Positions 1 to 11,639 of a stretch of 64,000 bases of DNA are shown here, one piece after another. The stretch covers positions 17,722,213-17,786,212 of the forward strand of contig OZ234493.1 in the NCBI GenBank assembly GCA_965153455.1. The letters are read 5' to 3'. The number at the start of each line of letters is the position of its first letter. Positions within the stretch are counted from its first letter, which is position 1. The translations under genes were made by a program, and so were the position numbers. The notes below the pieces were generated by a model, which did not search any database, had not been told where the DNA came from, and worked only from the letters and a program-made list of their open reading frames with translations. The DNA comes from Sphagnum compactum. Its lineage: Eukaryota > Bryophyta > Sphagnopsida > Sphagnales.

Positions 1-1824
1 GGAGTTGCAATTCCTCGGTTTCCATTTTCTTTTTCTCGTATGCTTGCTTTGTCACACTTACATCGTTGTGAAGTGTGAGAATTTCATTCATGGTTGATTT
101 GGTGTATTTTTGGAGTTGGGTTCTCAAGATCTCAATTTGGTCTCCGCAAACTTCAACATGTTTCTTCAAATCAAGGTGACTTGCTGCAAGTGTGGCATGC
201 CTGAAAATCACATGATCTTGAAGGCCTATGAACAAAGTACATTGATGTACGTACCTATTGGAAACTTCATATGGAATTAAAAAAATTTAGCTCACAATAA
301 CCTAAAAAATTGAAGACCTCACATGATTTTATAACCAAAACTCTAGTCAATTGTGTTTTTTAACCACCATTTTAAAATTGGGTTTAAACATTTAATTTCC
401 AAAGAGCCATAACACATGAGTTCAATTACAAATAATTCATGAAAAAAAATGTTATTTGTGTGGGCTTAATTTAGGGCAAACACTTCTCCATAAGATTGAT
501 GACAAAAAAAAAGGATAACAATAAAAAAAATCACCGTAGAAGAAGGTCATTGATTTCATGATAAGCGGGTGCTGCTTCAACCACCGATTCCAAGTATTTT
601 TGGTACAACATTAAGCGATCCAAATGGGCCAAAGTAATCCCTCTCAAGTCCTTCAATTTCTCCAAATTAGTCTCTAGATGTTCTATCTCCACCTCCTACA
701 TGAATGCCAAATCCAAAAAGATTATTAACAATAAAACCCCAAAGTTTACATCTACATGAAAACCTTCAATCGAAATATGTATTTCCATCAAAATTCAAAA
801 GATAAGAAGAAGGTAAACCTTTTCCATTCGCATGTGGATCTCATCAACTGACTTTTTCTCGGCTCTCTTCTTCTTGATGGCATTTTCCTACCCATGACAA
901 AATACATTGTGTGAGAATAAGGAAGTTCATTAATTATGCAAAAAAAAATGTAAAATCAACATGGCTTTGGTGAATCCATAAACTTAGAAATTTTCTGAAA
1001 TTTTTTTACAATATTATTAAAATTTTGAATATGTTTTTGGCAAGACTTGGAAATTATTTATTATTTAGTTGGGTGGAAACATGAAGGCTTTTTAATGGGG
1101 CAATGAAACCTGTAGAAACTTGGAAAAACCAATTAGGGATTCTTGAAGACGAAGGTCCCTATCTCTCAATGCATCTTCTCGTTTCTGCAACACTTCTTCC
1201 TTCCTTTGTTTGCCCCCATTTACTTGTAATCAATCAATGATAATGATGACTAAACTTGAAATTTTAAAATTGTCATTGAGAATTTTTAATTTCTAGAGCT
1301 CTTTTAAGAAAACATGGTATAAAATAACAAAAAAGAACCTTGCAACAAGATTATTTTACACTAAAAAAATTGTTTTAAATGTTTGAAAAACTTCTAAGTT
1401 TCAAATATGTTGACCTTAGATTATTTCACATATCAAGAATGTTACATGACATTTGGGATTTGATAAGAAATTTTAACATATATCATCAACACTTACGATG
1501 AGTTCCCAAACCTTCTTCAACAACATACATTAGAAAAAATTCTAAAGTAAAATATGAAAAGAAAACTTACAATGCACATTCCACTTTTTGGCGTTCCAAT
1601 TCATCATGCACTAAGTACATGAGACGCCGTTTCTCTAACAAGCGTGTTGCCGGCAATGCCTTGTCTAATTGTCCAGGTCCTACAGGTATGACCACAATAG
1701 GCGATGTGGTTTCGAGCTCCCCTACTATTCCTGTTGATGCGATTGTTGTTGTTGTTGATGCTCCTCCTCCACCAGCTACAGAGCTTGCAAGCATTGCAAC
1801 TTGTGGTACAACTATTGTTGCCAT
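1..1824 (-). CDS. DUF4200 coiled-coil flagellar protein (CCDC42/CFAP73-like), 3' part beyond the window
   Basis: Five exons join in frame with GT-AG introns: 1571-1824, 1110-1203, 819-887, 535-695 and 1-200 (all minus; the last runs off the edge). The start is the ATG at 1822-1824. The first ~55 residues are low-complexity Ala/Thr/Val/Gly. Then come the family signatures LLEKRR, LQESLIGFSKFLQ and YQKYLESVVEAAPAYHEI, followed by a long charged coiled coil ending in the window at KKKMETEELQL. About 258 residues are visible; relatives are usually 300-400. Known of the family: CCDC42, CFAP73 and CFAP100 proteins act in axonemes and sperm, and FAP73/FAP100 form the Chlamydomonas MIA complex that modifies inner dynein arms. 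Inferred role: assembly or regulation of the sperm flagellum. Every junction keeps the frame, so the gene looks intact. Which DUF4200 member it is cannot be settled here. Confidence 0.87.
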
Positions 1825-1849
1825 GGTGTGTCTTTTGTTTCATGAAATT

Positions 1850-2210
1850 AAGGTTTGTGCACCCTTCACTAAAACTAGAGAAACATTTATGCAAATTTGT
1901 TTGCACCTTAATAATTGTATGGTTTGAAAATGTATATCGAAACAATGTTAGGGTTTGTGCACCCTTCATTAGAAATCAAATAAGCTCGAAAGTTCAGGTT
2001 TGTACACCCTTCATTATAATTTGATAAACTTGTGTGCGAAACTATTTGCACTTTGTAGGGTTTGAAAATGCATGTAGGAAGGAATGTTGGGGTTTGTGCA
2101 CCTTCATTATTAAAAATCAGAAAAGCATGTGTGCAAAATTGTTTACACTTTGGAGGTTACAAGGTTGAAAACACTACCTATAAAGAATGCTAGGGTTTGT
2201 GCCCCATGCA
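1850..2210. repeat. degenerate ~100-bp tandem repeat upstream of the DUF4200 gene
   Basis: The motif GGTTTGTGCACCCTTCA recurs with changes near 1850, 1951, 1997, 2089 and 2188, often followed by a tract with 'gtttgaaaatg'. It covers the promoter side of the minus-strand gene, beginning about 25 bases upstream of its start codon. Short open frames here are by-products of the repeat. Confidence 0.6.
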
Positions 2211-4448
2211 AAAGTTACTAAGTTACTTATTAGCTTGCTAATGTATTTCATCAAAACAATTCATGGGAGTGATTTCACTAATGAAAGGTTTGGTTTTTTT
2301 TTCTTTTTGGGTCAATATATCTACATTTTATAGTATAGAGTGGGCTTTAACACATGTTTGCTGAATAATAATTCTTTTTGAAATTCCATGTCAAAAACAT
2401 ATTTTCAAAATATTCCAAGACATCTTCATTTCATTCAAAATAAAAGTGATTAAAAAAACTTTTGTTGAGAATTTCAACATTCCTAAAAATATATATAAAT
2501 TTGGGTTCAACCTACTAAAGTATTACAAGATATAGTTTTATGTGATGTCATAAATGGGTTGAGTTTAGGGTTAGAAAAAAGACCCAACATTATATATATT
2601 CTTAGAAATATTCACAATGTTGGTAAATTTTAGGAGTAGAACTTTGGGTTTCATGAAATTAAGGACAACAATCAAAATGCAAGATGGGATTACATTAAAA
2701 CGTAAATAACAAAAAAGGATCTTCAAATTTCCTCTTCAACCTAAGATGATTTCAACTTTTCCATGTTTCATGTGTTTTGCATGTGTTTTCTTATGGACCT
2801 ACCTAGGTTATGGGATACTGAAGGCCTATTTAGGGGATTGCCCAAAGGGTTAGTCAAGGATTTTTTAATATTGTGGGATACTTAGGGTAATTGACATGGA
2901 ATCCTAAGTGGTTAGATATAGATAATGTTTCATTGTTTAACAAACTTTATGTTCAACTCACCTATTTGAGGTGTGCTTTGAAATCGATAAATCACAAACT
3001 CAAATAATTGTGATTGGTTCAATTGTTTAAATACATGAATTTTGTCTTGGGAGGAATATTAGTTATTTCCCTCCAATTTTTGTTATCCTAATTTACCCAA
3101 AAGCCATGATTGGTTGGAAAAAGAATTAATAATTTTTTTAATCAAAAAATTAAAATATTTTTTAGAAATAAGGGGAGTATTGGTGAGTGTTTTCAAAAAA
3201 ATTATTATCATAATTTAACCCTAAAATCCCTACACATCATAAATAAAGGTAATTTCTTTCATCTCATCATCATTTAAAAATGTTTGAATGAAACTTTGTT
3301 TCTACATTTATTGGAAGGCTATTAATTCTTTGATTATTTTCTCTTCACAACTTTCTTTTTTAATGCAATGAAAGGCTATTTGCAAAATGGAGATGACTTT
3401 GAATCATGGCAAATGGAGCCATAACTAGTCTTGGATTTCATTTCTCAACACCAATTTTTAAATACACCCTTTTTGTGACATTCAAAATTTAATGTTTTCC
3501 AATCAATTGTTCATGATTCACAATTAAAAAAAATTGTTGATGAAAAATTATGAGAGATTAATGAACATGTGCTTCCAAGCAAAGCAATGTTAGAAGAGGT
3601 TGCTACAAATGCACTATAAATAACACTTGCTGATAAGAAGAATGGCCAATTATGGAAAAATTAAAAGTGCCATTGAAGAAAAAGGTAGAAAAAATTTGAT
3701 TGATTTGGAAATTGATTCATATTATAAAAAGAAGCTCAATTAAATGGTGTAATCATGTAGTTGACACATTCATTGCAATTCATAGGGATATGGAAGAAGG
3801 ATTTATAAAATCAACCAAAAGAAAGGCATGCATTTAAACCATTAAATTGAAAAGCTTTTACTACAAGTTTATGAATATGTTGCCTAATATATTATTCACT
3901 AATCTACACAAAAATTCAAGGAATCTAGAAATATCAACCCCTTAGCTTGTGATGATAATATTAAATATATAAAAAATCAAGATGATTTAAATTATAATGG
4001 CACTAGATTTGATTAAACAAACTTCAAGGAATTTGGCATATAAGCCACATAGCTTGCAATGTTGTTAGATTTCAATTATAAAGAAATTCAAAGTAATTTA
4101 GGTTTTAAACACTTATCACCAACATGAAAATCATTATTGTAATAATAATTTGAAATGGGTGAAATGTAATACATAATGAGAATTTACATTTAATGGAGTG
4201 GCATGAAAGAAAATCAAAGACTAAACAATCCCTATGCAATGTGCCAATGTTTTGTACCCTAAAACCTTGTTCTTCTCACCATGTCCCTTCAAGGTTTGTA
4301 ATGGTTTTCAATGGCATTCAAAGTGAATTACTCAAGTTCCTATGTGTTTTTCAAATTGTTCCCGATAACACCACACTTTATTCCATATCTTTTGGCCAAA
4401 CTTCTATCCTTGTAAATTGTATAGGTACCAAAAGAAAAATAGACACTC
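2211..4448. other. AT-rich intergenic stretch, no gene recognised
   Basis: The sequence is AT-rich with short homopolymers. At 3540-3990 there are lysine-rich frames in several phases broken by stops, possibly a very old coding relic, but no family could be recognised. No RNA gene was seen. Confidence 0.5.
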
Positions 4449-4640
4449 TTTGATTTTTGGGAGGGTTCATAGCTTGGGTAGTGTTTTGTTTGAAGGCCAA
4501 CCAAAAAGGCCCATCACAAAACAAAACAAACATGCATGTTTGATCACAATTCACAATTAATTATTATTAATCACAATAGGTACCAAAGTGGATAAGACCC
4601 ACTTTAAACTAGGAGTTAGGGGCAAAAAAACCTTTGGGCC
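4449..4640 (+). repeat. dispersed repeat family, copy 1
   Basis: This stretch resembles 5926-6130. Shared landmarks in the same order are a G-rich start, GTTTG, a 'ggccaaccaaa..ggcccat' block followed by A/C-rich sequence, then an 'attaat..atcacaataggtacc' block. Further copies are at 6235-6340 (direct) and about 6690-6990 (inverted). No coding capacity was seen. Confidence 0.55.
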
Positions 4641-5749
4641 AATAATGAGAAATATGAGCACTTCTTGGTTCATTGTTAGGCCCCAAGTTTGCAATAAGAT
4701 ATTAGTTGTTTGGGGGCCTATGAGTTCATGTGTAATGTTAACTAACATGTTATTAAGGATGAGGGTATTACCAAAATTGAGCTTGCATTCAATTTTCAGC
4801 TCAATTGTTTTTATTTTAATAACGTCCTCACCCTTTGGCTTTTACCATGTAGTTTTTTTCACACATGTTTACATTGTGAAAGGACTTGTAAATGGACGCC
4901 CAATTGTTTTTCAAAATTGTGTTTAGTCCACAAAATAGAGTTTGACATTAGGGTTTAAATACCGGTCTTCATAACAAGAAGCTACCTTTTTGATGTTTTT
5001 CTAATATGAATATGTGCAAATGATTTGTGACTGATGACAACCCTTTCCTTAAGATTTTTTTTTGGGGGTTAGTAACACACTTCTTCATGGTTACTTTTTA
5101 CATTTGTAAAGACCTATAATAAATTAATCTAGTGTATTTGGAGATAACATTGTAACAAAGTGAAACTTTTCATCCACAAAAGGCAAATACGTGAAAAAAC
5201 CAATTGCCACTCTTATAAGTATTTCATGTTAAAAAAAACCCCCTCCCCTTTTTCCATTTTCCCCCCATTATACATGATAAATACACATAAAAAAAAAGAA
5301 AAGAAGAATTTCTTGTCGGTCATTATGTTGGGTAACACCTTCAAAATGGAACACTCCTGAAATAATTGCCCATCCAACTCTAACTTGAGTGTGTGATTAT
5401 TTTGAGAACACCCCTATGCTACACTTTTTGTGCCTATCATACATGGCATTCAAAACGAAAAAAATTCAATGAAAAACTTATTTGTTATTACATCAATACC
5501 AATATTCATTATATATATCACTTGATACAACTCGAAAGTGTATACCTATAATGGTATTTGTGCATCATCAAATTCATAATGCATGGGTTACTTCAACATG
5601 TGTATATAATTTTAATAACTCTAATACTAATTCCTTATGGTATTTTATTTTTGTAAAGACTCATAATACAAAGATGCTTGACTCAGTTGGAGTCCAAGGA
5701 AATTGCTGCAAAATATACTTGTTTTTACTAATGTTGTTTATGTAAATAA

Positions 5750-7215
5750 TTTAGGACTTACACTCTATGTACTTGTTGAATATTCAACTATGTTTGTGTA
5801 AGTGTAAAATTGTGTAAATTTATTTTATGCCATGTAAAACAATGTAAGTGTAAGTGTAAAAATAAACACACTTATATGGTTTTATGTGAATGTGTAAAAC
5901 AATGTAAAATTTGTGATTTGTACTCGGGGAGGTGGGGAGATTTCATAATGGTTTGGGTGATAGGTCAACCAAATGGCCCATTGCAAAAAAAATAAACACC
6001 GAAACATTTGTGATTTGGGATGCATTGCTAGCAATTAAATTAATTGATATAAATCACAATAAGTACCTAAACTCTTGTAAGAGCTTAGAGCAAAAATCTT
6101 GATGAACAAAGTTAGGAATAAACTTTCTACTCAAACAATGAAGCGAGGCAAAATGCGCATTCAAGATATTCCTTGAAATAGCACCACAATAGTTCAATAT
6201 TGTTAGAAAATATTAATATGTGGGGAGTATCAAAATATTATGATTTTTTATGAACTAGGGCTAATCTAAGTAGCCCATTGCAAAAAACAAATTTGAGTTT
6301 TGAGATGCATCCACAACTAATTAAAATGAATTTGCAAGAAGGTTTGATCATTAAGGATATATAATATATACACTTACACACCCCAAAACATTTACATGGA
6401 ACTGCATAAGTCTAAATGTAACAAAATTATATATACATGACAACAGTATAAATGTAAGTGTAAAAACTTCAAACTTCAAACATGTATGTGTAAATGATTT
6501 ACATTTACATGGGATTTACATGTTGTATATCCAGTTATTGACACTTACACACCCAACACTGGTTTGTACCTTATCTAATGATTCATTTTATGCATATTGG
6601 TCGATGTTGGTTTATGTAGTGGTCTGCTATGGTGTTGTGAATGTAAAGTTCAAATAGGGACATACTTACCTAGGTGGGTGTAAGTTGAAGTGTTAAATAA
6701 AATATGGTGCTATTAGGGAATATTTTGGGTGCATGGTTGCCTCATCTCATTGCTTAAGTAAATTTATTTTCTTAACTTTGTTCATCAACATTTTTGGTCT
6801 AGACTTTTAGAAAAACTTGGGATGTATTGTGATTCATATTGATTAATATAATTAGTTGTGGTGCATCCCAAACTCCCCCCCCCCTTCCCCCCAAAGGGAT
6901 TAACATCGGTCACTTCTATTGGCCTATCACTATAAAAAATAATCTAAAACTTTGTGTAACTCTCTTCCCCCTCCAAAGAAATTGCATGTTTTTACATTGT
7001 TTTACATGGCCTTGTAAAATTGTGTAACTATATTTATTTAGATTTATAATTCTACAATTTTACACAACATAATATGAATTTACACAATTTTACATTTACT
7101 CATCTCATGTTATACACTTACATGAATGGAAATGAGCCTTAAACACTAACATAAAATATAAATAAATTCCATTATGCCATTCACATTTTTAGATGGAGTG
7201 TAAGTCCTAACCATA
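5750..7215. mobile_element. foldback element with long imperfect inverted arms
   Basis: The left arm (about 5750-6180) is repeated in reverse complement on the right (about 6690-7215). Matching pairs include TAGGACTTACACTC near 5752 with its complement near 7196, 'gccatgtaaaacaatgtaa' near 5829 with its complement near 7000, TTTGGGATGCA at 6018 with its complement near 6863, and 'gatgaacaaagtta' near 6100 with its complement near 6780. Arm spacing differs by about 70 bases, so indels are present. No transposase is seen; it looks like an old foldback or MITE-type element, or two inverted copies of the dispersed repeat. Confidence 0.6.
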
Positions 7216-7329
7216 TACACATACAACATCAGTTTCTACCTTATCCAACAATTTCACTTTGGGTGCTCAAAGAATTGATGGTTTTGATTTGGTATTTGGG
7301 TTGTACCTTATCCAATATGTGCCATGCAT

Positions 7330-7530
7330 GCCCCCCCCCCCCAAATATATATATCCATTGTACATGCCCTCTAGATGCCCAAATATTTGGAGGTTTGGTA
7401 GTGGGTGTTCATCCTCTCAAATATTTATCCATTGTGCATGCCCAAATAAGTGGAGGTTTGGTAGTGGGGTCATCTTCTCAAATATGTATCCATTGTGCAT
7501 GCCCTTTGCATGCCCAAATGTGAAGTGGTT
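7330..7530. repeat. ~75-bp tandem repeat with a C12 tract
   Basis: About three degenerate copies contain 'ggaggtttggtagtggg' and 'atccattgtgcatgcc'. The array begins with a run of 12 C at 7331-7342. A (TTTG)n microsatellite follows at about 7691-7715. Confidence 0.6.
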
Positions 7531-8134
7531 GGTATTGATTTGGTATTTGGATTGTACCTTAAGCTGCCAAGGTACTGCAGTAGTTGGTGGTTTGGCTTTG
7601 TACCAGGTTTGTACATTACCCATTGGTTTTGTGTTGGATTTGTACATTCTCCGACAATCCATGTTTCATCTGCTCCCCATACCCACCAATTTTGTTTGTT
7701 TGTTTGTTTGTTTGGGTTTTGTAATATGGGTTTGTACTAATCCAACAACCCATTTTAAGTCATTTCACTTGGGAAGAAGAAGAAGAAGAATGGAAGTTTA
7801 GTCATTGTGGTGGTCTTCTTTGAAGATAGTATACCATAAATCTTAAATCTCTACACTGAAACTTGTCATGCCAGATGTTTCAGATGACACAGCTAACTAT
7901 CTGAGTCTTGTCATAGAGGGAATATTTCCTTCCCCAAGTGTGACAATTTGGTTGATAATTTAGGTTGACAAATCTTGAAGCTGAATTCACTTTCAAGCAT
8001 CTGGAGAACATCCCAAATTCAAGTTCTCAAACTGAGTGCCGTTAATGAATCTGCAAATTCCATGACTACCACGCTTCTACATACACTTTATGCAAGTTTG
8101 AGAAAACGATTTCTAACAACAACACTGTTTGTGG

Positions 8135-8570
8135 TCTCTGCAATTCTAAGTCTGCAAAGTTTTGGGATCTGGATACAAATACATAGACCCATCAGCCCAC
8201 ACAGAAGATTTTCCCATACATCCGATCTCTGCAAATTTTCTTAGTCTGCAAAGTTTCATATACATACTCCAACAACCCACACAGAAGATTTTCCCATAAA
8301 TTAGATCCCTGCAATTCCAAGTCTGCCAAGTTTTGGATACATACACCAACAACCCACACACAAAATTTTCCTATACATCATCTAAACTCTTCTACAATTC
8401 TAAGTCTGCAAAGTTTTGGATACATATACCAAACAAACTACACCGGTTTTTCCCCACATTTTAGTTCCTATACATCATCTGGTTGCTGTAATTCAAAGTC
8501 TACAAGGCTATGGATACAAGTATATACAACCACCCAGACAGAAATTTGCCCATACATCAAAGCATTGCTG
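8135..8570. repeat. ~80-bp tandem array, about five degenerate copies
   Basis: Each unit contains 'aagtctgcaaagttttgg', 'atacata', 'acaacccacacagaa' and 'ttttcccatacat'. Units start near 8138, 8225, 8306, 8384 and 8468, with divergence rising to the right. It lies downstream of the minus-strand ferredoxin gene. Confidence 0.75.
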
Positions 8571-8950
8571 ACTCTCATTGCAGACAACTCCAATGTAAGG
8601 AATTGGATATGTCATTGATATGTCCTCATGATATATGTCCACAATCTCTTAGCAGCTCCAATGGCTGGTAATGACTAGCAACATGAGAAAAGATAATATT
8701 TGACAGGATACATGAAGAAGAAGATGTTTGCAACTAAAGACACATTGAACAGTTGGACATTTACTCTCTGCATGGCTGTTTCCAAGAAGAGTATAACTCT
8801 AATATACACATTGGAAAAAATCAAATCCTTACGATAGTCCGGAGTATAAGGGGCCATCTTCTTCTTCTTCTTTTGCTGCTGATTTCTTCTTCTTCTTCTT
8901 CTTTCTTTCTTTCTTCTGACTTGTTCTTCGTCTTTCCTTGCTTCTAGTGA
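8571..8950. other. 3' flank of the ferredoxin gene with CTT/CTTT microsatellite
   Basis: No gene is seen. A (CTT)n/(CTTT)n pyrimidine tract at about 8858-8920 sits just beyond the ferredoxin stop codon and would be purine-rich in its transcript's 3' region. Confidence 0.6.
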
Positions 8951-9394
8951 TCAGTTCAGATCTCCTTCCTTATGCGTATCGATCTCCAGATCTTCAGAGG
9001 CGTACGCGACGCACGTGAGCACAAAGCCGGCACTCAACTGGTCATCGTCCAAGAAGCTGCCGTCGGACTGGTCCACCGATCCAGACCTGAGTTTGGCGGC
9101 ACAAGTGGAGCAGGCACCCGCGCGACAAGAGTAGGGCAAATCGAGTCCCGCCTCTTCCGCAGCGTCTAGCAGGTACGTATCCGGAGCAACCTCCACTACT
9201 TCCTTGCCCGTGGGAGTATGGAACGTCACTTTGTAGCATGTAATCCGCCCCATACCGCTCGACTGCAAACCGAACGCCTTGCGAAGAGGAGTCACTGATG
9301 AAGAGATGCTACTTCTGTTGCTGCTCCGCAACGAACAGGAGACCGCAGGCATCCCTGCCACACTCATTGCTGCTACAAGACCCGCAGCTGCCAT
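8951..9394 (-). CDS. plastid [2Fe-2S] ferredoxin precursor (plant PetF type)
   Basis: This is a 147-residue single-exon protein. Residues 1 to ~49 are rich in Ser, Ala and Arg and poor in acidic residues, as in a plastid transit peptide; the mature part begins near [10 protein letters not shown]. The four cluster ligands are Cys90, Cys95, Cys98 and Cys128 in the canonical CX4CX2CX29C spacing, within [12 protein letters not shown] and VLTCVAY. The end THKEGDLN matches the conserved ferredoxin C-terminus. Ferredoxin passes electrons from photosystem I, or from NADPH in non-green plastids, to FNR, nitrite reductase, thioredoxin reductase and others. [12 protein letters not shown] is found in both leaf and root types, so I do not assign a subtype. 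The first ATG is used because it yields the full transit peptide. The coding region is strikingly GC-rich against AT-rich flanks and appears intact. Confidence 0.96.
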   Translation of the reverse strand: MAAAGLVAAMSVAGMPAVSCSLRSSNRSSISSSVTPLRKAFGLQSSGMGRITCYKVTFHTPTGKEVVEVAPDTYLLDAAEEAGLDLPYSCRAGACSTCAAKLRSGSVDQSDGSFLDDDQLSAGFVLTCVAYASEDLEIDTHKEGDLN

Positions 9395-9455
9395 GACGAC
9401 GACGACGACGGCAAGGAACGACGACGACTACGACGGCAAGGAACGACGACGCTAC
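9395..9455 (-). repeat. CGT-rich repeated leader of the ferredoxin gene
   Basis: Directly upstream of the ferredoxin ATG is a (GAC/CGT)n triplet tract. It includes two ~25-bp copies of 'ggcaaggaacgacgac' at about 9410 and 9435. It would form part of the 5' leader. Confidence 0.6.
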
Positions 9456-9790
9456 CACCAAAATCCCGCAAGCGAGATGGCTGCCTACCTTCAGAAGAAA
9501 GTGCGAATCTGTCAAGCAAAATCGGTTTAGAAAATTTCGAATTTTTTGAGGAAAATCGATGCAGACGAACACGAAAATGTTCAATTTGTAACTACGAAAT
9601 CCGAGCTCGAGAAATACTGGGGTAAAATCGCGCAAATTGCGAACAAAAGGCGGCGAGCGTTCTTCCCCTCGTCAGCGGCGCGGCGAAGCATCTGCCCACT
9701 TGGAGCTTCTCCCGGTCCTCGTCATCTGCCAGCTGGCAGAATGTCGTACGCCACTACAAATCGCGTGTGGCTAGGGTTTTGCACAGTACG
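9456..9790 (-). promoter_or_regulatory. probable ferredoxin promoter/leader region
   Basis: The GC-rich island extends about 380 bases upstream of the ferredoxin start and ends near 9780 at 'gctagggttttgc', after which the sequence becomes AT-rich. No TATA box could be placed with confidence. The assignment rests on position and composition only. Confidence 0.35.
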
Positions 9791-10639
9791 CAAGCATTTA
9801 AACATTTTTTTTAAAAAAGAAAAAAAGATTAAGTATTTCTTATGCACTGTGAATTGTTAATTTTTAAAATTAATTTTTAAAAATGTAACATAAATTTCTT
9901 ATGTACACAAATCAACTTTGTAAAATAGAAGTCATTCACAATCCCAATGCACCAACAAAAACACTATGATATAGTAGTTTGAATGAACTTAAAAAAATAC
10001 AAAAAAAATGGTTGCCAAATGGTACAATTGAATTGGCTATTATGGCTTACAAATTATAGTCTTGAAGCTAAAAATTCTTTCTACCCTTGACAAAATTTCA
10101 CTGAAGGGAGAACAAGTAATGAAGAAAATTGTTGCATTATTCACACAATTAGAATGTCCTAGAGGATAATTTTGGAACCATAGAAGAGTAATTCACTAGC
10201 TTTATAGTTGCAAAAATTCAAAGAAGATGAATCATTTATTCAAATAAAAAACATATCAAAATAAGAGAAGTTTCACACTATAATTGTTGATTATTTGAAA
10301 AACTCTATTCACAAAACAAAGTTTTGAAAGGATCTTTGGAGTTTTGTTTCACATTTTGGAGCTTGTCTTCACTTTAAACATGGGGAAACAAATTGGTTTT
10401 TATCATTTTACAACACTAGTTATTCTACAAAGATGGTGTAAAACCCAAATGGGTTTTTATCATTTTACTTATTCTACAAGATGGTGTAAGAAGCCATGTG
10501 AAGTTGAAAGGTTCATGCTACCAACTTCATGTTAAGGGCTGCCTCCAAAGTTCAAGTTTTTTTTTTTGGTTTGCAACGAGCCAAATTAATTGGCCCATCT
10601 ATCTATCTATGAAAGAAGGTAATTTGTTTTGTTGTAGTT
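9791..10639. other. AT-rich spacer, no gene recognised
   Basis: Only AT-rich sequence is seen. A short direct duplication of 'tgggtttttatcattttac' type occurs near 10396 and 10449, and a T-run lies near 10560. Confidence 0.5.
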
Positions 10640-11635
10640 ATGAGATCCACTAAACCGGGATGCTTCAGTTCTTGGTGTCTTTGGAAAGCTCTTGATGAGG
10701 AAGGGTGCATGGGCTTTGGTTCCATGTCGTTTGGACTTGCGGTGCAAAAGTTCTTGAATATTGAAATTCATCTCAGACGTTTACAACTTGAATATGTTGA
10801 GCAATGTAGCCTTGTTCCTACATAGCACCATTCGGATGCACTGTCTCCTACAGAAACTAGAAGGAGAACGTCTGAACTGTGATCATATGATTGTGAGATT
10901 ATATAAGTCACTCCCTTGTAGCGGTGGTGGAGAAGTAGTTGTCTATCCTTACTGTGTAAGCAAGGAAGTAAGGCCGCCATATTGGACGTAGATAAGTTTC
11001 AATCCTTGTATGCTTCAATCGCTGGTTCCAGGTACCTTATCCAGCTACTTGGTCTCCGAGCACTCAGCGGGAGTGCACAGTTGCAGCTGAAACCTGTTGG
11101 AAACCCCACATTCACAGCCTGGTGTTTTGAAGGATTTGGCAGCTGCTGTTCATGACATCTTACATGGCCTTGTGGACTTGCACAAACAATACTACACCCA
11201 CAGGGATCTAAGATGGGAAAACTGTATTAAAAGTAAATGTTCAGGGTGAATGGAAATGGGTGATTGTAGACTTGGAAGCTGCTGGATGCGACAGACAGGA
11301 ATGGAAAGGTGATGGATTAAGGCTTGGGATGAGAGAACGTTGGAAGATTGTAATGGAAAGAAAAAATATACACTAAGGCATCGGACATGTACCAACTTGG
11401 GAAGCTTATAGTGGAGTGCTTGGCTACGAATATTACATGTGGTGATGAAGAACAGGATTTGTACAGGTCGTTCAATGCCTTGGGAGAAAAGATGCAGCAG
11501 GAACGTCCAGCTGCAACGATGATGCTTAAGGATATCTGTAAGCGCGGTTGCAAACGTTGTGCCAAGTTTGAAAGGGCCGAGAGTGCGTCAAGTTTAACAA
11601 GGCCGAGAGGGCGTCGTATGAATAGTCGTTCTTGA
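10640..11635 (+). pseudogene. broken Crinkler-type protein kinase, paralogue of the 29.6-31.4 kb gene
   Basis: The clearest part is a kinase catalytic core broken by frameshifts. At about 11120-11235 one frame reads DLAAAVHDILHGLVDLHK then YYTHRDLRWENCIK. After a one-base shift, EWKWVIVDLEAAG follows. After further shifts come AWDERTLEDC and SDMYQLGKLIVECLA (from about 11380). HRDLRWEN and VDLE correspond to HRDVRLPN and IDLE in the minus-strand gene at 29578-31423, and SDMYQLGKLI corresponds to SDIYQLGRLL. The N-lobe is only vaguely visible from 10860 to 11050. No nuclease motif was found upstream. At least three frameshifts make a functional product unlikely. The left limit is approximate. 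Confidence 0.75.
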
Positions 11636-11639
11636 GCTG

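Noticed and set aside
1619-2024. Plus-strand frames of 102-106 residues opposite DUF4200 exon 1
   Set aside because: Shadow of the minus-strand exon plus the upstream repeat.
9546-9860. 104-residue plus-strand frame overlapping the ferredoxin promoter
   Set aside because: It lies in the GC-rich upstream island of the opposite-strand gene and has no family signature.
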